From: an uncultured Clostridia bacterium
Lineage (GTDB): Bacteria > Bacillota > Clostridia > Oscillospirales > Ruminococcaceae
Length of the DNA stretch: 6,251 bases
Direction: 5' to 3'
Assembly (NCBI GenBank): GCA_947176675.1
Contig: CAMWRN010000149.1
Coordinates: 1 to 6,251 of the forward strand
Shown: positions 1-5,483 of the stretch, one piece after another
How the letters are laid out: each line of letters opens with the position of its first letter
Numbering within the stretch: the stretch's first letter is position 1
Made by a program: the position numbers and the translations under genes
Notes under the pieces: generated by a model
Seen by the model: the letters and a program-made list of their open reading frames with translations, nothing else
The model's database searches: none
What the model was told of the DNA's origin: nothing

Positions 1-252
1 TTTCAGAGCCATATTCAGCGTAGTGTTTACGTTGGAAACTGCTTTCTGCACACCTTTTCCACAGTAACGGCTCTCGTCACCGTCACGAAGCTCCAAAGCC
101 TCGTAAATACCCGTACTTGCTCCGCTTGGAGCAGCCCCCCTGCCCGCAGTGCCGTCGGAAAGCCAAACCTCCGCCTCAACCGTGGGATTTCCGCGGGAAT
201 CTATTATTTCCCGACCGATGACCTTTTCTATGACTGCCTTTTGTTCAAACAT
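1..252 (-). CDS. eno: Enolase, N-terminal part (runs off the left edge)
   Basis: Enolase (phosphopyruvate hydratase) interconverts 2-phosphoglycerate and phosphoenolpyruvate in the cytosol, in glycolysis and gluconeogenesis. Reading the minus strand from the ATG at 252-250 gives 84 uninterrupted codons. They contain the enolase N-terminal signature GREIIDSRGNPTVEAEV (residues 13-29), then DGTAGRGAAPSGASTG (residues 33-48), the mobile loop whose serine helps bind the second magnesium ion, and EALELRDGD (51-59). The full enzyme is usually about 430 residues, so roughly four fifths lies outside the window. The start is set by an AAAGGA-type ribosome binding site (read on the minus strand, about 263-268) at normal spacing. 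The gene is divergent from the GH25 gene across about 244 bases. I found no convincing minus-strand promoter; a weak TTGATA at 391-386 lacks a good -10 partner. Identity is nearly certain. Confidence 0.96.
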   Translation of the reverse strand, partial: MFEQKAVIEKVIGREIIDSRGNPTVEAEVWLSDGTAGRGAAPSGASTGIYEALELRDGDESRYCGKGVQKAVSNVNTTLNMALK

Positions 253-261
253 ATTTTACCG

Positions 262-269
262 TTCCTTTC
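262..269 (-). promoter_or_regulatory. Ribosome binding site of eno
   Basis: On the minus strand GAAAGGAA lies about ten bases before the ATG at 252. It supports that start for enolase. Confidence 0.7.
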
Positions 270-428
270 GGTTGAAATTTGCGATTAGTATTGACGTTTT
301 TTTGCATTTTATGCTTTCGGCATATCTTCGGAACAGTTAGACGCAGAAATTAATTTGGAGCAGTAAATTTTTATCTGTCGTTGAATATCAATTCTTTGCT
401 TGCCATACTCTGAATTTTCGCTACACTC

Positions 429-457
429 TTGCAAAAATCGGGAAAATGTGCTATAAT
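429..457 (+). promoter_or_regulatory. Sigma-A promoter with extended -10, upstream of the GH25 gene
   Basis: The -35 element TTGCAA (429-434) is separated by exactly 17 bases from a perfect -10 TATAAT (452-457). A TG dinucleotide at 449-450 makes an extended -10 (TGCTATAAT). Transcription should begin near 463-465. This rules out the in-frame ATG at 446, which lies inside the promoter, and supports the downstream ATG at 497. The promoter probably serves the whole run 497-3328 and possibly ldhA by read-through. Confidence 0.8.
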
Positions 458-484
458 TTTATAAAATCGCAAAATTGCTCCGAC

Positions 485-490
485 AGGAGG
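485..490 (+). promoter_or_regulatory. Ribosome binding site fixing the GH25 start at 497
   Basis: A perfect AGGAGG stands six bases before the ATG at 497, while the earlier in-frame ATG at 446 has no such site. It decides the start. Confidence 0.85.
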
Positions 491-496
491 TTTAAA

Positions 497-1534
497 ATGA
501 ACGAACTTAACAACAATAACCTACAGCGAAATGAACGCTCCGAACCGCGCTATGCGGCGCACGTAAAGTCCCGCAAAAAAGTGCTCCGTATGCCTTTCGG
601 CACTGCGGCAGCGATTTTCTTATCAATGCTCGGCGTAATAATAGTTTTGGCAGTATCGGTCGCTGTAATGGCTTCAAAGCTTGACAAAGCCGAGGAGGAA
701 CCTGCTCTCGAGCCTTACGTCCCCGTCGTAAACGAACGCGTCTACGATTTTTATTCAGAGGACGACATCATCCTCATGGACGACTACGACTACGGCAGGA
801 TATGGCTTCAGGCATTCACAAACGTGCCGCGGCACGGATACGACTACAGCGGTCTCAGGCTGGAGGAAAACGGCAGATATACATACAGCGAAAACGGCGA
901 ACAGATATCCCGCACCGGTATTGACGTATCATATCATCAAGGGGACGTTGACTGGACTAAAGTCGCCGCCGACGGCATAGACTTTGTTATCATGCGTGTA
1001 GGCTACCGCGGCTATGAAAGCGGCGTTCTCAACGTGGACGGAAGATTTCACGAGTACATAAAAGGCGCTATGGACGCTGGTCTGGACGTTGGCGTGTACT
1101 TCTTTTCTCAGGCGGTCAACGCCGAAGAAGCTATTGAGGAAGCTAACTTCGTCATGGAACAGATCCGCGGCTACAAGATAACCTTTCCTGTTATTTTCGA
1201 CTGGGAGCTTATGGACGATGAAAACGCACGCACTCACAATATTGAGCCTTATACCGTTACGGAATGCGCTGCCGCGTTCTGCGATACTGTTGCGGACGGC
1301 GGCTACCGTCCTATGGTATACAGCAGCAGACGTTTCGCGCTTCTGAAGCTTAACATGGGCAAGCTTGCAGACTTCGATTTCTGGTTCGCGGAATATAAGG
1401 ACGGTCACAACGAGCCGTCTTACCCATATAATTTTCAAATATGGCAGTACGCCAGCGACGGAACCGTTGACGGCATAAACGGCGAGGTTGATATGAACAT
1501 CTGCTTTGCTGACTACGGCAGAGAAGAACGATAA
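497..1534 (+). CDS. Membrane-anchored GH25 lysozyme (N-acetylmuramidase)
   Basis: Predicted muramidase of glycoside hydrolase family 25, which cleaves the beta-1,4 bond between N-acetylmuramic acid and N-acetylglucosamine in peptidoglycan. The 345 residues comprise a basic cytoplasmic tail (1-35), one hydrophobic segment (about 36-59), an acidic, tyrosine-rich linker (about 63-137) and the GH25 domain (about 140-340). Family landmarks are GIDVSYHQGDVDW (141-153, Asp143), the FPVIFDWE strand (230-237) with Asp235 and catalytic Glu237, FWFAEY (295-300) and the closing WQYASDG...VDMN region (316-334). No signal peptidase motif is evident, so it likely stays anchored with the enzyme outside the membrane. 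The ATG at 497 follows AGGAGG at 485-490; the alternative ATG at 446 is upstream of the predicted transcription start. The first gene of a likely operon, it may serve wall remodelling during growth or sporulation; that role is inference. Confidence 0.9.
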   Translation: MNELNNNNLQRNERSEPRYAAHVKSRKKVLRMPFGTAAAIFLSMLGVIIVLAVSVAVMASKLDKAEEEPALEPYVPVVNERVYDFYSEDDIILMDDYDYGRIWLQAFTNVPRHGYDYSGLRLEENGRYTYSENGEQISRTGIDVSYHQGDVDWTKVAADGIDFVIMRVGYRGYESGVLNVDGRFHEYIKGAMDAGLDVGVYFFSQAVNAEEAIEEANFVMEQIRGYKITFPVIFDWELMDDENARTHNIEPYTVTECAAAFCDTVADGGYRPMVYSSRRFALLKLNMGKLADFDFWFAEYKDGHNEPSYPYNFQIWQYASDGTVDGINGEVDMNICFADYGREER

Positions 1535-1560
1535 ATTTATTTCGGAAAGGACTGTTTTTA

Positions 1561-2430
1561 ATGCAGATCACAATTGCTACGGAAAAGACAACAGCTGTCA
1601 TAGACAGCTTTGGGGCGGAGCTTCATTCGCTTAAAGACGCATCTGGAGCGGAATATCTCTGGCAGGCTGACCCTGCGGTATGGAAACGCCACGCGCCTGT
1701 GCTGTTCCCGTTTATCTGCAACACCGATTCAAAAAAGTACACCTACGAGGGACAGGAATACAGCCTTGCAAACCACGGCTTTGCCCGCGACAGCGAGTTC
1801 GAGCTTGCTTCCTCCGGTGAAAATAGCACGGAGTTTCTGCTGAAATCAAGTGCGGATACATTGAAGCTGTATCCATTTGACTTTGAACTGCGTATCCGCT
1901 ACGGATTGTCGGAAAACAAGCTTACCGTGTCCTACGCCGTGAAAAATACGGACAAAAAGGATATGTACTTCTTTATCGGCGGACACCCCGCATTCAACGT
2001 CCCTATGGACGGCGAAAGCTTTGACGATTACTTTGTTGAGTACGAAAAGCCCGAAAACATTATTCAGGAATTCAAGGGCAAAACTACTGTAATTGCGGAC
2101 AACACCGAAAAAATCCCCCTCAGCCATGAGCTTTTTGCAAACGACGTTTTTATGAAAGACGCGCCCGCTTCATCTTGGGTCGCTCTTGTAAGCGAAAAAT
2201 CGGGAAGAAAAATTAAGCTCAACTACGATCCGAAAGGCTGTATCGCAGTGTGGTCGTCCTATTTTGAAGACAAAGCCGTTACCGAGCAGGCGAGATTTGT
2301 CTGCCTTGAACCTTGGAGCAGCGTTCCCGTGTACTGCGACAAGGAGGAGGACATTACTAAAATGTCCCATGCGATAAAGCTTGCTCCGGAAAAAGAGTAC
2401 GTTTTCGAGTACTCAATAGAAGTAGGCTGA
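1561..2430 (+). CDS. Aldose 1-epimerase family protein (galactose mutarotase-like, LacX-type)
   Basis: A 289-residue cytosolic protein of the aldose 1-epimerase / galactose mutarotase-like superfamily, closest in style to the LacX-type branch. Family members interconvert alpha and beta anomers of hexoses or hexose phosphates; the exact substrate here cannot be read. Landmarks in order are the N-terminal GAELHSL strand (18-24), YLWQADPAVWKRHAPVLFP (32-50) typical of the subgroup, NHGFAR (71-76, His72), FFIGGHPAFNVP (137-148, His142) and the C-terminal CLEPWSS (248-254), where Glu250 fits the catalytic base of mutarotases. The two histidines plus glutamate match the expected active-site set, so the enzyme appears intact. 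The start follows GGAAAGGA (1544-1551) at nine bases, 26 bases after the GH25 stop, which implies co-transcription. Family membership is confident; function beyond sugar binding or anomer conversion is inference. Confidence 0.88.
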   Translation: MQITIATEKTTAVIDSFGAELHSLKDASGAEYLWQADPAVWKRHAPVLFPFICNTDSKKYTYEGQEYSLANHGFARDSEFELASSGENSTEFLLKSSADTLKLYPFDFELRIRYGLSENKLTVSYAVKNTDKKDMYFFIGGHPAFNVPMDGESFDDYFVEYEKPENIIQEFKGKTTVIADNTEKIPLSHELFANDVFMKDAPASSWVALVSEKSGRKIKLNYDPKGCIAVWSSYFEDKAVTEQARFVCLEPWSSVPVYCDKEEDITKMSHAIKLAPEKEYVFEYSIEVG

Positions 2431-2449
2431 ATAACGGAGGAATACAAAA

Positions 2450-3328
2450 ATGTACGAGCTTGAACAGGTAGGCGCAAGGAGCTACTATATAAACTGTCCG
2501 GCAAAAATAGGTCTGTACGTTGACGAAAACAACAGCGCATACCTTATCGACAGCGGAAACGACAAGGAAGCAGGACGAAAAGTCCGTCAGATACTGGACA
2601 AGAACGGCTGGCGACTTGAAGCTATCCTGAACACCCATTCCAACGCCGACCACATCGGCGGAAATAAATATCTGCAAGGTCAGACCGGCTGCAAAATTTT
2701 CGCCCGCGGTATAGAACGTGACTTTACCGAACACCCCATTCTGGAGCCGTCCTTTCTTTACGGCGGATACCCATGCAAGGACTTGCGGCACAAGTTCCTG
2801 CTTGCACAGGAAAGCGCGGTCGAGTACCTCGACGAAAGCGTTCTGCCCAAGGGCGTGGCTATAATACCGCTTCCGGGACATTTTTTCGATATGGCAGGCT
2901 TCCGCACTGCGGATAACGTTGTTTTCCTTGCGGACTGCCTATCCTCGGCGGAAACTCTTGAAAAGTACAAAATAGGCTTCATTTACGACGTTGATGCGTA
3001 TCTGAAAACTCTTGAAGCCGTGTCTGAAATGTCAGCGGCAATGTTCGTTCCCGCTCATGCGGAGGCAACGGAAAATATCGCTCCCCTTGCTCAGCTGAAT
3101 ATTGCAAAGGTCATGGAAATTTCCGAAAAGATAACGGAGCTTTGCTGCGAACCGCTGATCTTTGAGGATATTCTCAAAAGGCTTTTTGACGACTACGGAC
3201 TAAAAATGAACTTCGAGCAGTACGTCCTTGTTGGAAGTACGGTGCGGTCGTACCTGTCATGGCTAAAGGACGAGGGAAAGCTGTCCGCGGAGTTTGCCGA
3301 AAACAGGCTTCTGTGGAAACGGATCTGA
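2450..3328 (+). CDS. MBL-fold metallo-hydrolase with C-terminal helical/winged-helix region
   Basis: A 292-residue protein of the metallo-beta-lactamase fold, which typically hydrolyses thioesters, phosphoesters or similar bonds with a dinuclear metal site. Visible metal ligands are the THSNADH motif (62-68), PGH (142-144, His144), LADC (160-163, Asp162) and PAHAE (201-205, His203). The usual HxHxDH signature here reads HxNxDH: His63, Asn65, Asp67, His68. Residues 1-205 form the hydrolase domain. The rest (about 210-292), with EPLIFEDILKRLFDDYG and a VRSYLSWLKDEGKL segment, looks like the helical or winged-helix tail found in some MBL proteins. The ATG at 2450 follows GGAGG (2436-2440) at nine bases, 19 bases after the epimerase stop, so it is probably in the same transcript. 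Possible roles include a glyoxalase II-like thioesterase; no substrate can be assigned. Confidence 0.87.
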   Translation: MYELEQVGARSYYINCPAKIGLYVDENNSAYLIDSGNDKEAGRKVRQILDKNGWRLEAILNTHSNADHIGGNKYLQGQTGCKIFARGIERDFTEHPILEPSFLYGGYPCKDLRHKFLLAQESAVEYLDESVLPKGVAIIPLPGHFFDMAGFRTADNVVFLADCLSSAETLEKYKIGFIYDVDAYLKTLEAVSEMSAAMFVPAHAEATENIAPLAQLNIAKVMEISEKITELCCEPLIFEDILKRLFDDYGLKMNFEQYVLVGSTVRSYLSWLKDEGKLSAEFAENRLLWKRI

Positions 3329-3353
3329 CCCGATTAAAAGTATTTTTTCTGAA

Positions 3354-3400
3354 ATTTCGCACATACTACCTTAAACTTATCCGAAAGGAATGTGCGAAAT
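3354..3400 (+). repeat. Perfect 11-bp inverted repeat around the ldhA ribosome binding site
   Basis: The left arm ATTTCGCACAT (3354-3364) is the exact reverse complement of the right arm ATGTGCGAAAT (3390-3400), with 25 bases between. The ldhA ribosome binding site (3383-3389) lies at the 3' end of the loop, and the right arm includes the first two bases of the ATG at 3399. It could be an mRNA hairpin that controls translation, or a pair of operator half-sites. There is no T-run after it, so it is not a terminator. Confidence 0.75.
3383..3389 (+). promoter_or_regulatory. Ribosome binding site deciding the ldhA start
   Basis: GAAAGGA is nine bases before the ATG at 3399 and abuts the ATG at 3390, so translation should begin at 3399. 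It sits in the loop of the 3354-3400 inverted repeat. Confidence 0.7.
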
Positions 3401-4385
3401 GGAAAAAATAGCTTTCTTCGATACAAAGCAGTATGACAAAATCTGGTTCGACAAGCTGAACACAAATTACGACATAAAGTATATACGCTACAAGCTCACT
3501 CCCGATACCGCTTCGGCGGCGCGGGGCTGCAAGGCGGCAGTGGCTTTCGTGAACGATTCCATAACCGCCGAGACTATCGACGAGCTGTGCGCTGTGGGTG
3601 TAAAAATTCTCGCTATGCGCTGTTCCGGCTATAACAACGTGGATCTGAAATATGCCAAGGACAAGCTTCATGTGGTGCGCGTCCCAACCTACTCTCCATA
3701 TGCTGTGGCGGAGCACACAATGGCGCTGCTGCTGACTCTGAACAGAAAGATACACAAGGCGTTCATCAGGACGCGAGACTTCAATTTCAGCCTCAGCGGT
3801 CTGACCGGATTCGATCTTTACGGCAAAACAGCAGGAGTTATCGGTACGGGACAGATCGGCAGGATTTTCATTGACATCTGCAAGGGCTTCGGAATGAAAG
3901 TCATCGCTTACGACCCTTACCCCGCAGAGGGATACGGCATCGACTACGTTCCACTTGACAAGCTTTTCGAGGAAAGCGATGTGATCTCCCTGCACTGTCC
4001 GCTTACTGAGGACACCGAATATATCGTAAACGAAGCCGCTATCTCAAAAATGAAAGACGGCGCGGTGATTCTGAACACCTCACGCGGAAAGCTCATTGAC
4101 AGTGATGCGCTTTTGCAGGCGTTAAAGGACAGAAAGCTGGGCGGCGCGTGCCTTGACGTTTACGAGGACGAAAATGCTATCTTTTTCGAGGACTACTCCA
4201 GCACCGTTGTAAACGACGACGTGCTGTCATTGCTTCTGTCCCTGCCAAACGTTATCGTGACCTCCCATCAGGCGTTCCTCACCAACGAGGCGTTACAGAA
4301 GATTGCCGAGGTAACGCTGTTCAACCTTGATCAGTTCTTCAAGGGAGAAGCTTTGAAAAACGCGGTCGTGTACCAAAATGAATAA
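3399..4385 (+). CDS. ldhA: D-lactate dehydrogenase, NAD-dependent, fermentative type
   Basis: Reduces pyruvate to D-lactate with NADH, regenerating NAD+ in the cytosol during fermentation. The 328 residues match the usual length (E. coli LdhA has 329), and the sequence resembles LdhA throughout: FFDTKQYDK near the start, RCSGYNNVDL (74-83), VAEHTMALLLTLNRKIH (103-119), NFSLSGLTGFDLYGKTAGVI, the NAD-binding GTGQIG (149-154) followed by Asp172, NTSRG with substrate-binding Arg229, LDVYEDE with catalytic Glu258, and SHQAFLT with His290. All key residues are present. The ATG at 3399 is preferred over that at 3390 because GAAAGGA (3383-3389) is nine bases before 3399 but directly abuts 3390. It follows the MBL gene after 70 bases and ends just before tandem hairpins. 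An 11-bp inverted repeat wraps its start, hinting at control of initiation. Other D-2-hydroxyacid dehydrogenases are less likely. Confidence 0.93.
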   Translation: MEKIAFFDTKQYDKIWFDKLNTNYDIKYIRYKLTPDTASAARGCKAAVAFVNDSITAETIDELCAVGVKILAMRCSGYNNVDLKYAKDKLHVVRVPTYSPYAVAEHTMALLLTLNRKIHKAFIRTRDFNFSLSGLTGFDLYGKTAGVIGTGQIGRIFIDICKGFGMKVIAYDPYPAEGYGIDYVPLDKLFEESDVISLHCPLTEDTEYIVNEAAISKMKDGAVILNTSRGKLIDSDALLQALKDRKLGGACLDVYEDENAIFFEDYSSTVVNDDVLSLLLSLPNVIVTSHQAFLTNEALQKIAEVTLFNLDQFFKGEALKNAVVYQNE

Positions 4386-4439
4386 AAAAACGCCGTTTCA
4401 GTAAGGCAGAAGTCGGTACAGACGTATTCCATTGGTTTT

Positions 4440-4477
4440 GAAAGGTTGCGCAGAAACCCTACGCAACCTTTCTCTTT
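4440..4477 (+). terminator. Hairpin after ldhA, first of two
   Basis: A perfect 11-bp stem pairs GAAAGGTTGCG (4440-4450) with CGCAACCTTTC (4462-4472), with an 11-base loop. Only a short TCTTT follows, so it is a strong hairpin but a modest intrinsic terminator. It could also protect the 3' end of the message. Confidence 0.65.
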
Positions 4478-4482
4478 GCCTT

Positions 4483-4521
4483 CATGCAGTTCAGCTTATC
4501 GTTAGCTTACTGCATGTTTTT
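4483..4521 (+). terminator. Hairpin with T-run after ldhA, second of two
   Basis: CATGCAGT (4483-4490) pairs perfectly with ACTGCATG (4509-4516). An inner AGCT/AGCT segment extends the stem after an internal loop, and TTTTT follows at once (4517-4521). It looks like a rho-independent terminator backing up the hairpin 11 bases upstream. Confidence 0.65.
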
Positions 4522-4565
4522 GCGGAATGTTGGAGCCGCCTTAACACTTTATAACAATATTAAAA

Positions 4566-4598
4566 AATAAGTTAATTTCTGAAATTCAACTTTTATTT
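4566..4598. repeat. Imperfect inverted repeat upstream of the orphan gene promoter
   Basis: GTTAATTTC (4571-4579) and GAAATTCAAC (4581-4590) are mirror arms around T4580 with one extra base. AATAA and TTTTATT extend the symmetry outward with gaps. It ends four bases before the -35 element at 4602, a usual place for a regulator site. AT-rich sequence gives such dyads by chance, so confidence is modest. Confidence 0.45.
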
Positions 4599-4601
4599 AG
4601 A

Positions 4602-4630
4602 TTGAAAGATCCGTAAACCTGTGTTATAAT
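4602..4630 (+). promoter_or_regulatory. Sigma-A promoter with extended -10 for the orphan gene
   Basis: TTGAAA (4602-4607), exactly 17 bases, then a perfect TATAAT (4625-4630) preceded by TG at 4622-4623. Transcription should start near 4636-4638, about 147 nt before the ATG at 4784. The layout matches the promoter at 429-457. Confidence 0.8.
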
Positions 4631-4670
4631 TTTCTAAATCAGTAAAATAATTAAAACACATCCCCCCAAA

Positions 4671-4753
4671 GAGCTGACAGTACTCAAACTTGTTTAAGGT
4701 CTTTTACAAAATTGCAGCTCAACAGTTTTGTGGTGCAGAAATTCCATTGAGTA
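4671..4753 (+). promoter_or_regulatory. Candidate structured leader RNA of the orphan gene
   Basis: Three complementary sets lie in the predicted 5' leader. TACTCAA (4681-4687) pairs with TTGAGTA (4747-4753). Inside it, ACAAAATTG (4706-4714) pairs with CAGTTTTGT (4723-4731), nine pairs including one G-U. The eight-base loop (4715-4722) begins with CAGCTC, which is complementary to GAGCTG at 4671-4676 and would allow a pseudoknot or an alternative fold. No T-run follows, so it is not a simple attenuator. I do not recognise a known riboswitch class. It could regulate translation or be chance in AT-rich DNA. Confidence 0.35.
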
Positions 4754-4783
4754 TATTAAAAAACGAAAAAGGTGCTTTAATCT

Positions 4784-5371
4784 ATGAGTGAAAAATATTT
4801 TTATCATGGTTCAATTCAAGCAGACATTACAAAATTAAAAGCCTCATCTTTACTTCACGAAACCAATAAAAAAGTCGTATACCTGACCGATAATATTCCC
4901 TATGCGCTACTTTATATCTGGAACGGAAAACACAATAATTATGACAGAAAATTTGTCACAGGCTGGATAAAAAATAAAATTGCCTGTTATGAGGAAATAT
5001 TTCCCAATCAGTTAGAAATTTTCTATAAAAATGTTTCGGGGTATTTGTACTGCGCTGAAAAAAACTCGGATATTTCTGCGGTAAACGGCAGGGAATCAAT
5101 GTATTACAGCGAAACTGATATTGTTGCAGATCGTACAATTTATATTTCTGATATATATCAAGAGCTTATGAAATATGAGACGGCGGGAAAATTCAGGCTG
5201 TTCAGATTTAACGAGCAGTCAAAAGAAAGTCAGAACAAATTGATCGACAAATCCGCTGACATTATTATAAGCTCTAATTTCTTTAAGACCGATGAAGCAA
5301 AATTAAATTTCTACAAAAAATATTTTTCAGAAGCGTGGGAACGTGCGAATGTAAAATATAATCAAAAATAA
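4784..5371 (+). CDS. Orphan protein of unknown function, possible ADP-ribosyltransferase-like fold
   Basis: I do not recognise this 195-residue protein by name, though it feels like a conserved clostridial hypothetical. It has no signal peptide or clear membrane segment and is mixed alpha/beta, with many aromatic and charged residues. It opens with YFYHGS (5-10) and continues with KVVYLTDNIPYALLYIW (30-46). A His-Gly-Ser near the N-terminus, then a strand with a tyrosine and a helix, recalls the NAD-binding start of ADP-ribosyltransferase-fold families, but the third catalytic position cannot be placed; Glu70, Glu71 and Glu104 are only candidates. The ATG at 4784 follows AAAGGTG (4768-4774) at nine bases. 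The gene stands alone with its own promoter, dyad and long leader, and is much more AT-rich than the genes to its left, which suggests horizontal arrival. No partner or antitoxin gene is visible. The function call is speculative; that it is a real gene is well supported. Confidence 0.8.
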   Translation: MSEKYFYHGSIQADITKLKASSLLHETNKKVVYLTDNIPYALLYIWNGKHNNYDRKFVTGWIKNKIACYEEIFPNQLEIFYKNVSGYLYCAEKNSDISAVNGRESMYYSETDIVADRTIYISDIYQELMKYETAGKFRLFRFNEQSKESQNKLIDKSADIIISSNFFKTDEAKLNFYKKYFSEAWERANVKYNQK

Positions 5372-5410
5372 TAATTTAAATCTTAATGCCGATAATTTTG
5401 CAGCAATAGC

Positions 5411-5417
5411 CTTGTCC
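5411..5417 (-). promoter_or_regulatory. Candidate SpoIIID binding site upstream of spoIIID
   Basis: CTTGTCC on the plus strand reads GGACAAG on the minus strand, the core described for Bacillus SpoIIID sites as I recall it. It lies about 67 bases before the spoIIID start, suiting autoregulation. A single 7-mer is weak evidence. Confidence 0.35.
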
Positions 5418-5420
5418 CCC

Positions 5421-5452
5421 GTCATTAACCCGAATATGCCCGCATATACATA
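5421..5452 (+). promoter_or_regulatory. Possible sigma-E-like promoter of spoIIID
   Basis: GTCATTA (5421-5427) resembles a sigma-E -35 and TATACATA (5445-5452) partly matches the sigma-E -10 (CATACA-T type). The spacing is slightly long. A start near 5459 would leave a leader of about 25 nt. SpoIIID is a mother-cell regulator made under sigma-E in Bacillus, so a match is expected, but this one is partial. Confidence 0.3.
5434..5447. repeat. Short palindrome upstream of spoIIID
   Basis: ATATGC (5434-5439) and GCATAT (5442-5447) form a perfect 6-bp dyad with a two-base centre. It overlaps the possible spoIIID promoter and may be an operator half-turn or chance. Confidence 0.4.
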
Positions 5453-5483
5453 GATAGAAATACTGTGTATTGGAGTGAGCATA

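Larger units (their letters stand above)
4386..4783 (+). other. 398-base intergenic region between ldhA and the orphan gene
   Basis: No coding sequence is seen. The left third (to about 4540) has moderate GC and holds two hairpins that probably end the ldhA transcript. From about 4540 the base composition turns sharply AT-rich. The right part holds an imperfect dyad (4566-4598), a strong promoter (4602-4630) and a leader of about 147 nt with self-complementary segments. I recognised no tRNA or known riboswitch in it. Confidence 0.7.

Noticed and set aside
310..324. Small hairpin TATGC/GCATA in the eno-GH25 intergenic region
   Set aside because: Only five pairs and no T-run on either strand; likely chance.
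149..340. Plus-strand open frame of 63 residues at the left edge
   Set aside because: It lies antisense to the enolase N-terminus, which has full family signatures; no family resemblance or ribosome binding site.
446..496. Upstream ATG extending the GH25 protein by 17 residues
   Set aside because: The ATG is inside the promoter, before the predicted transcription start, while 497 has AGGAGG.
3390..3398. ATG at 3390 as the ldhA start
   Set aside because: It touches the ribosome binding site with no spacing; 3399 has nine bases and gives the usual LdhA N-terminus.
4784..5371. Type III toxin (ToxN-like) with a repeat RNA antitoxin upstream
   Set aside because: The leader has hairpins but no tandem repeats followed by a terminator, and the protein does not resemble ToxN.
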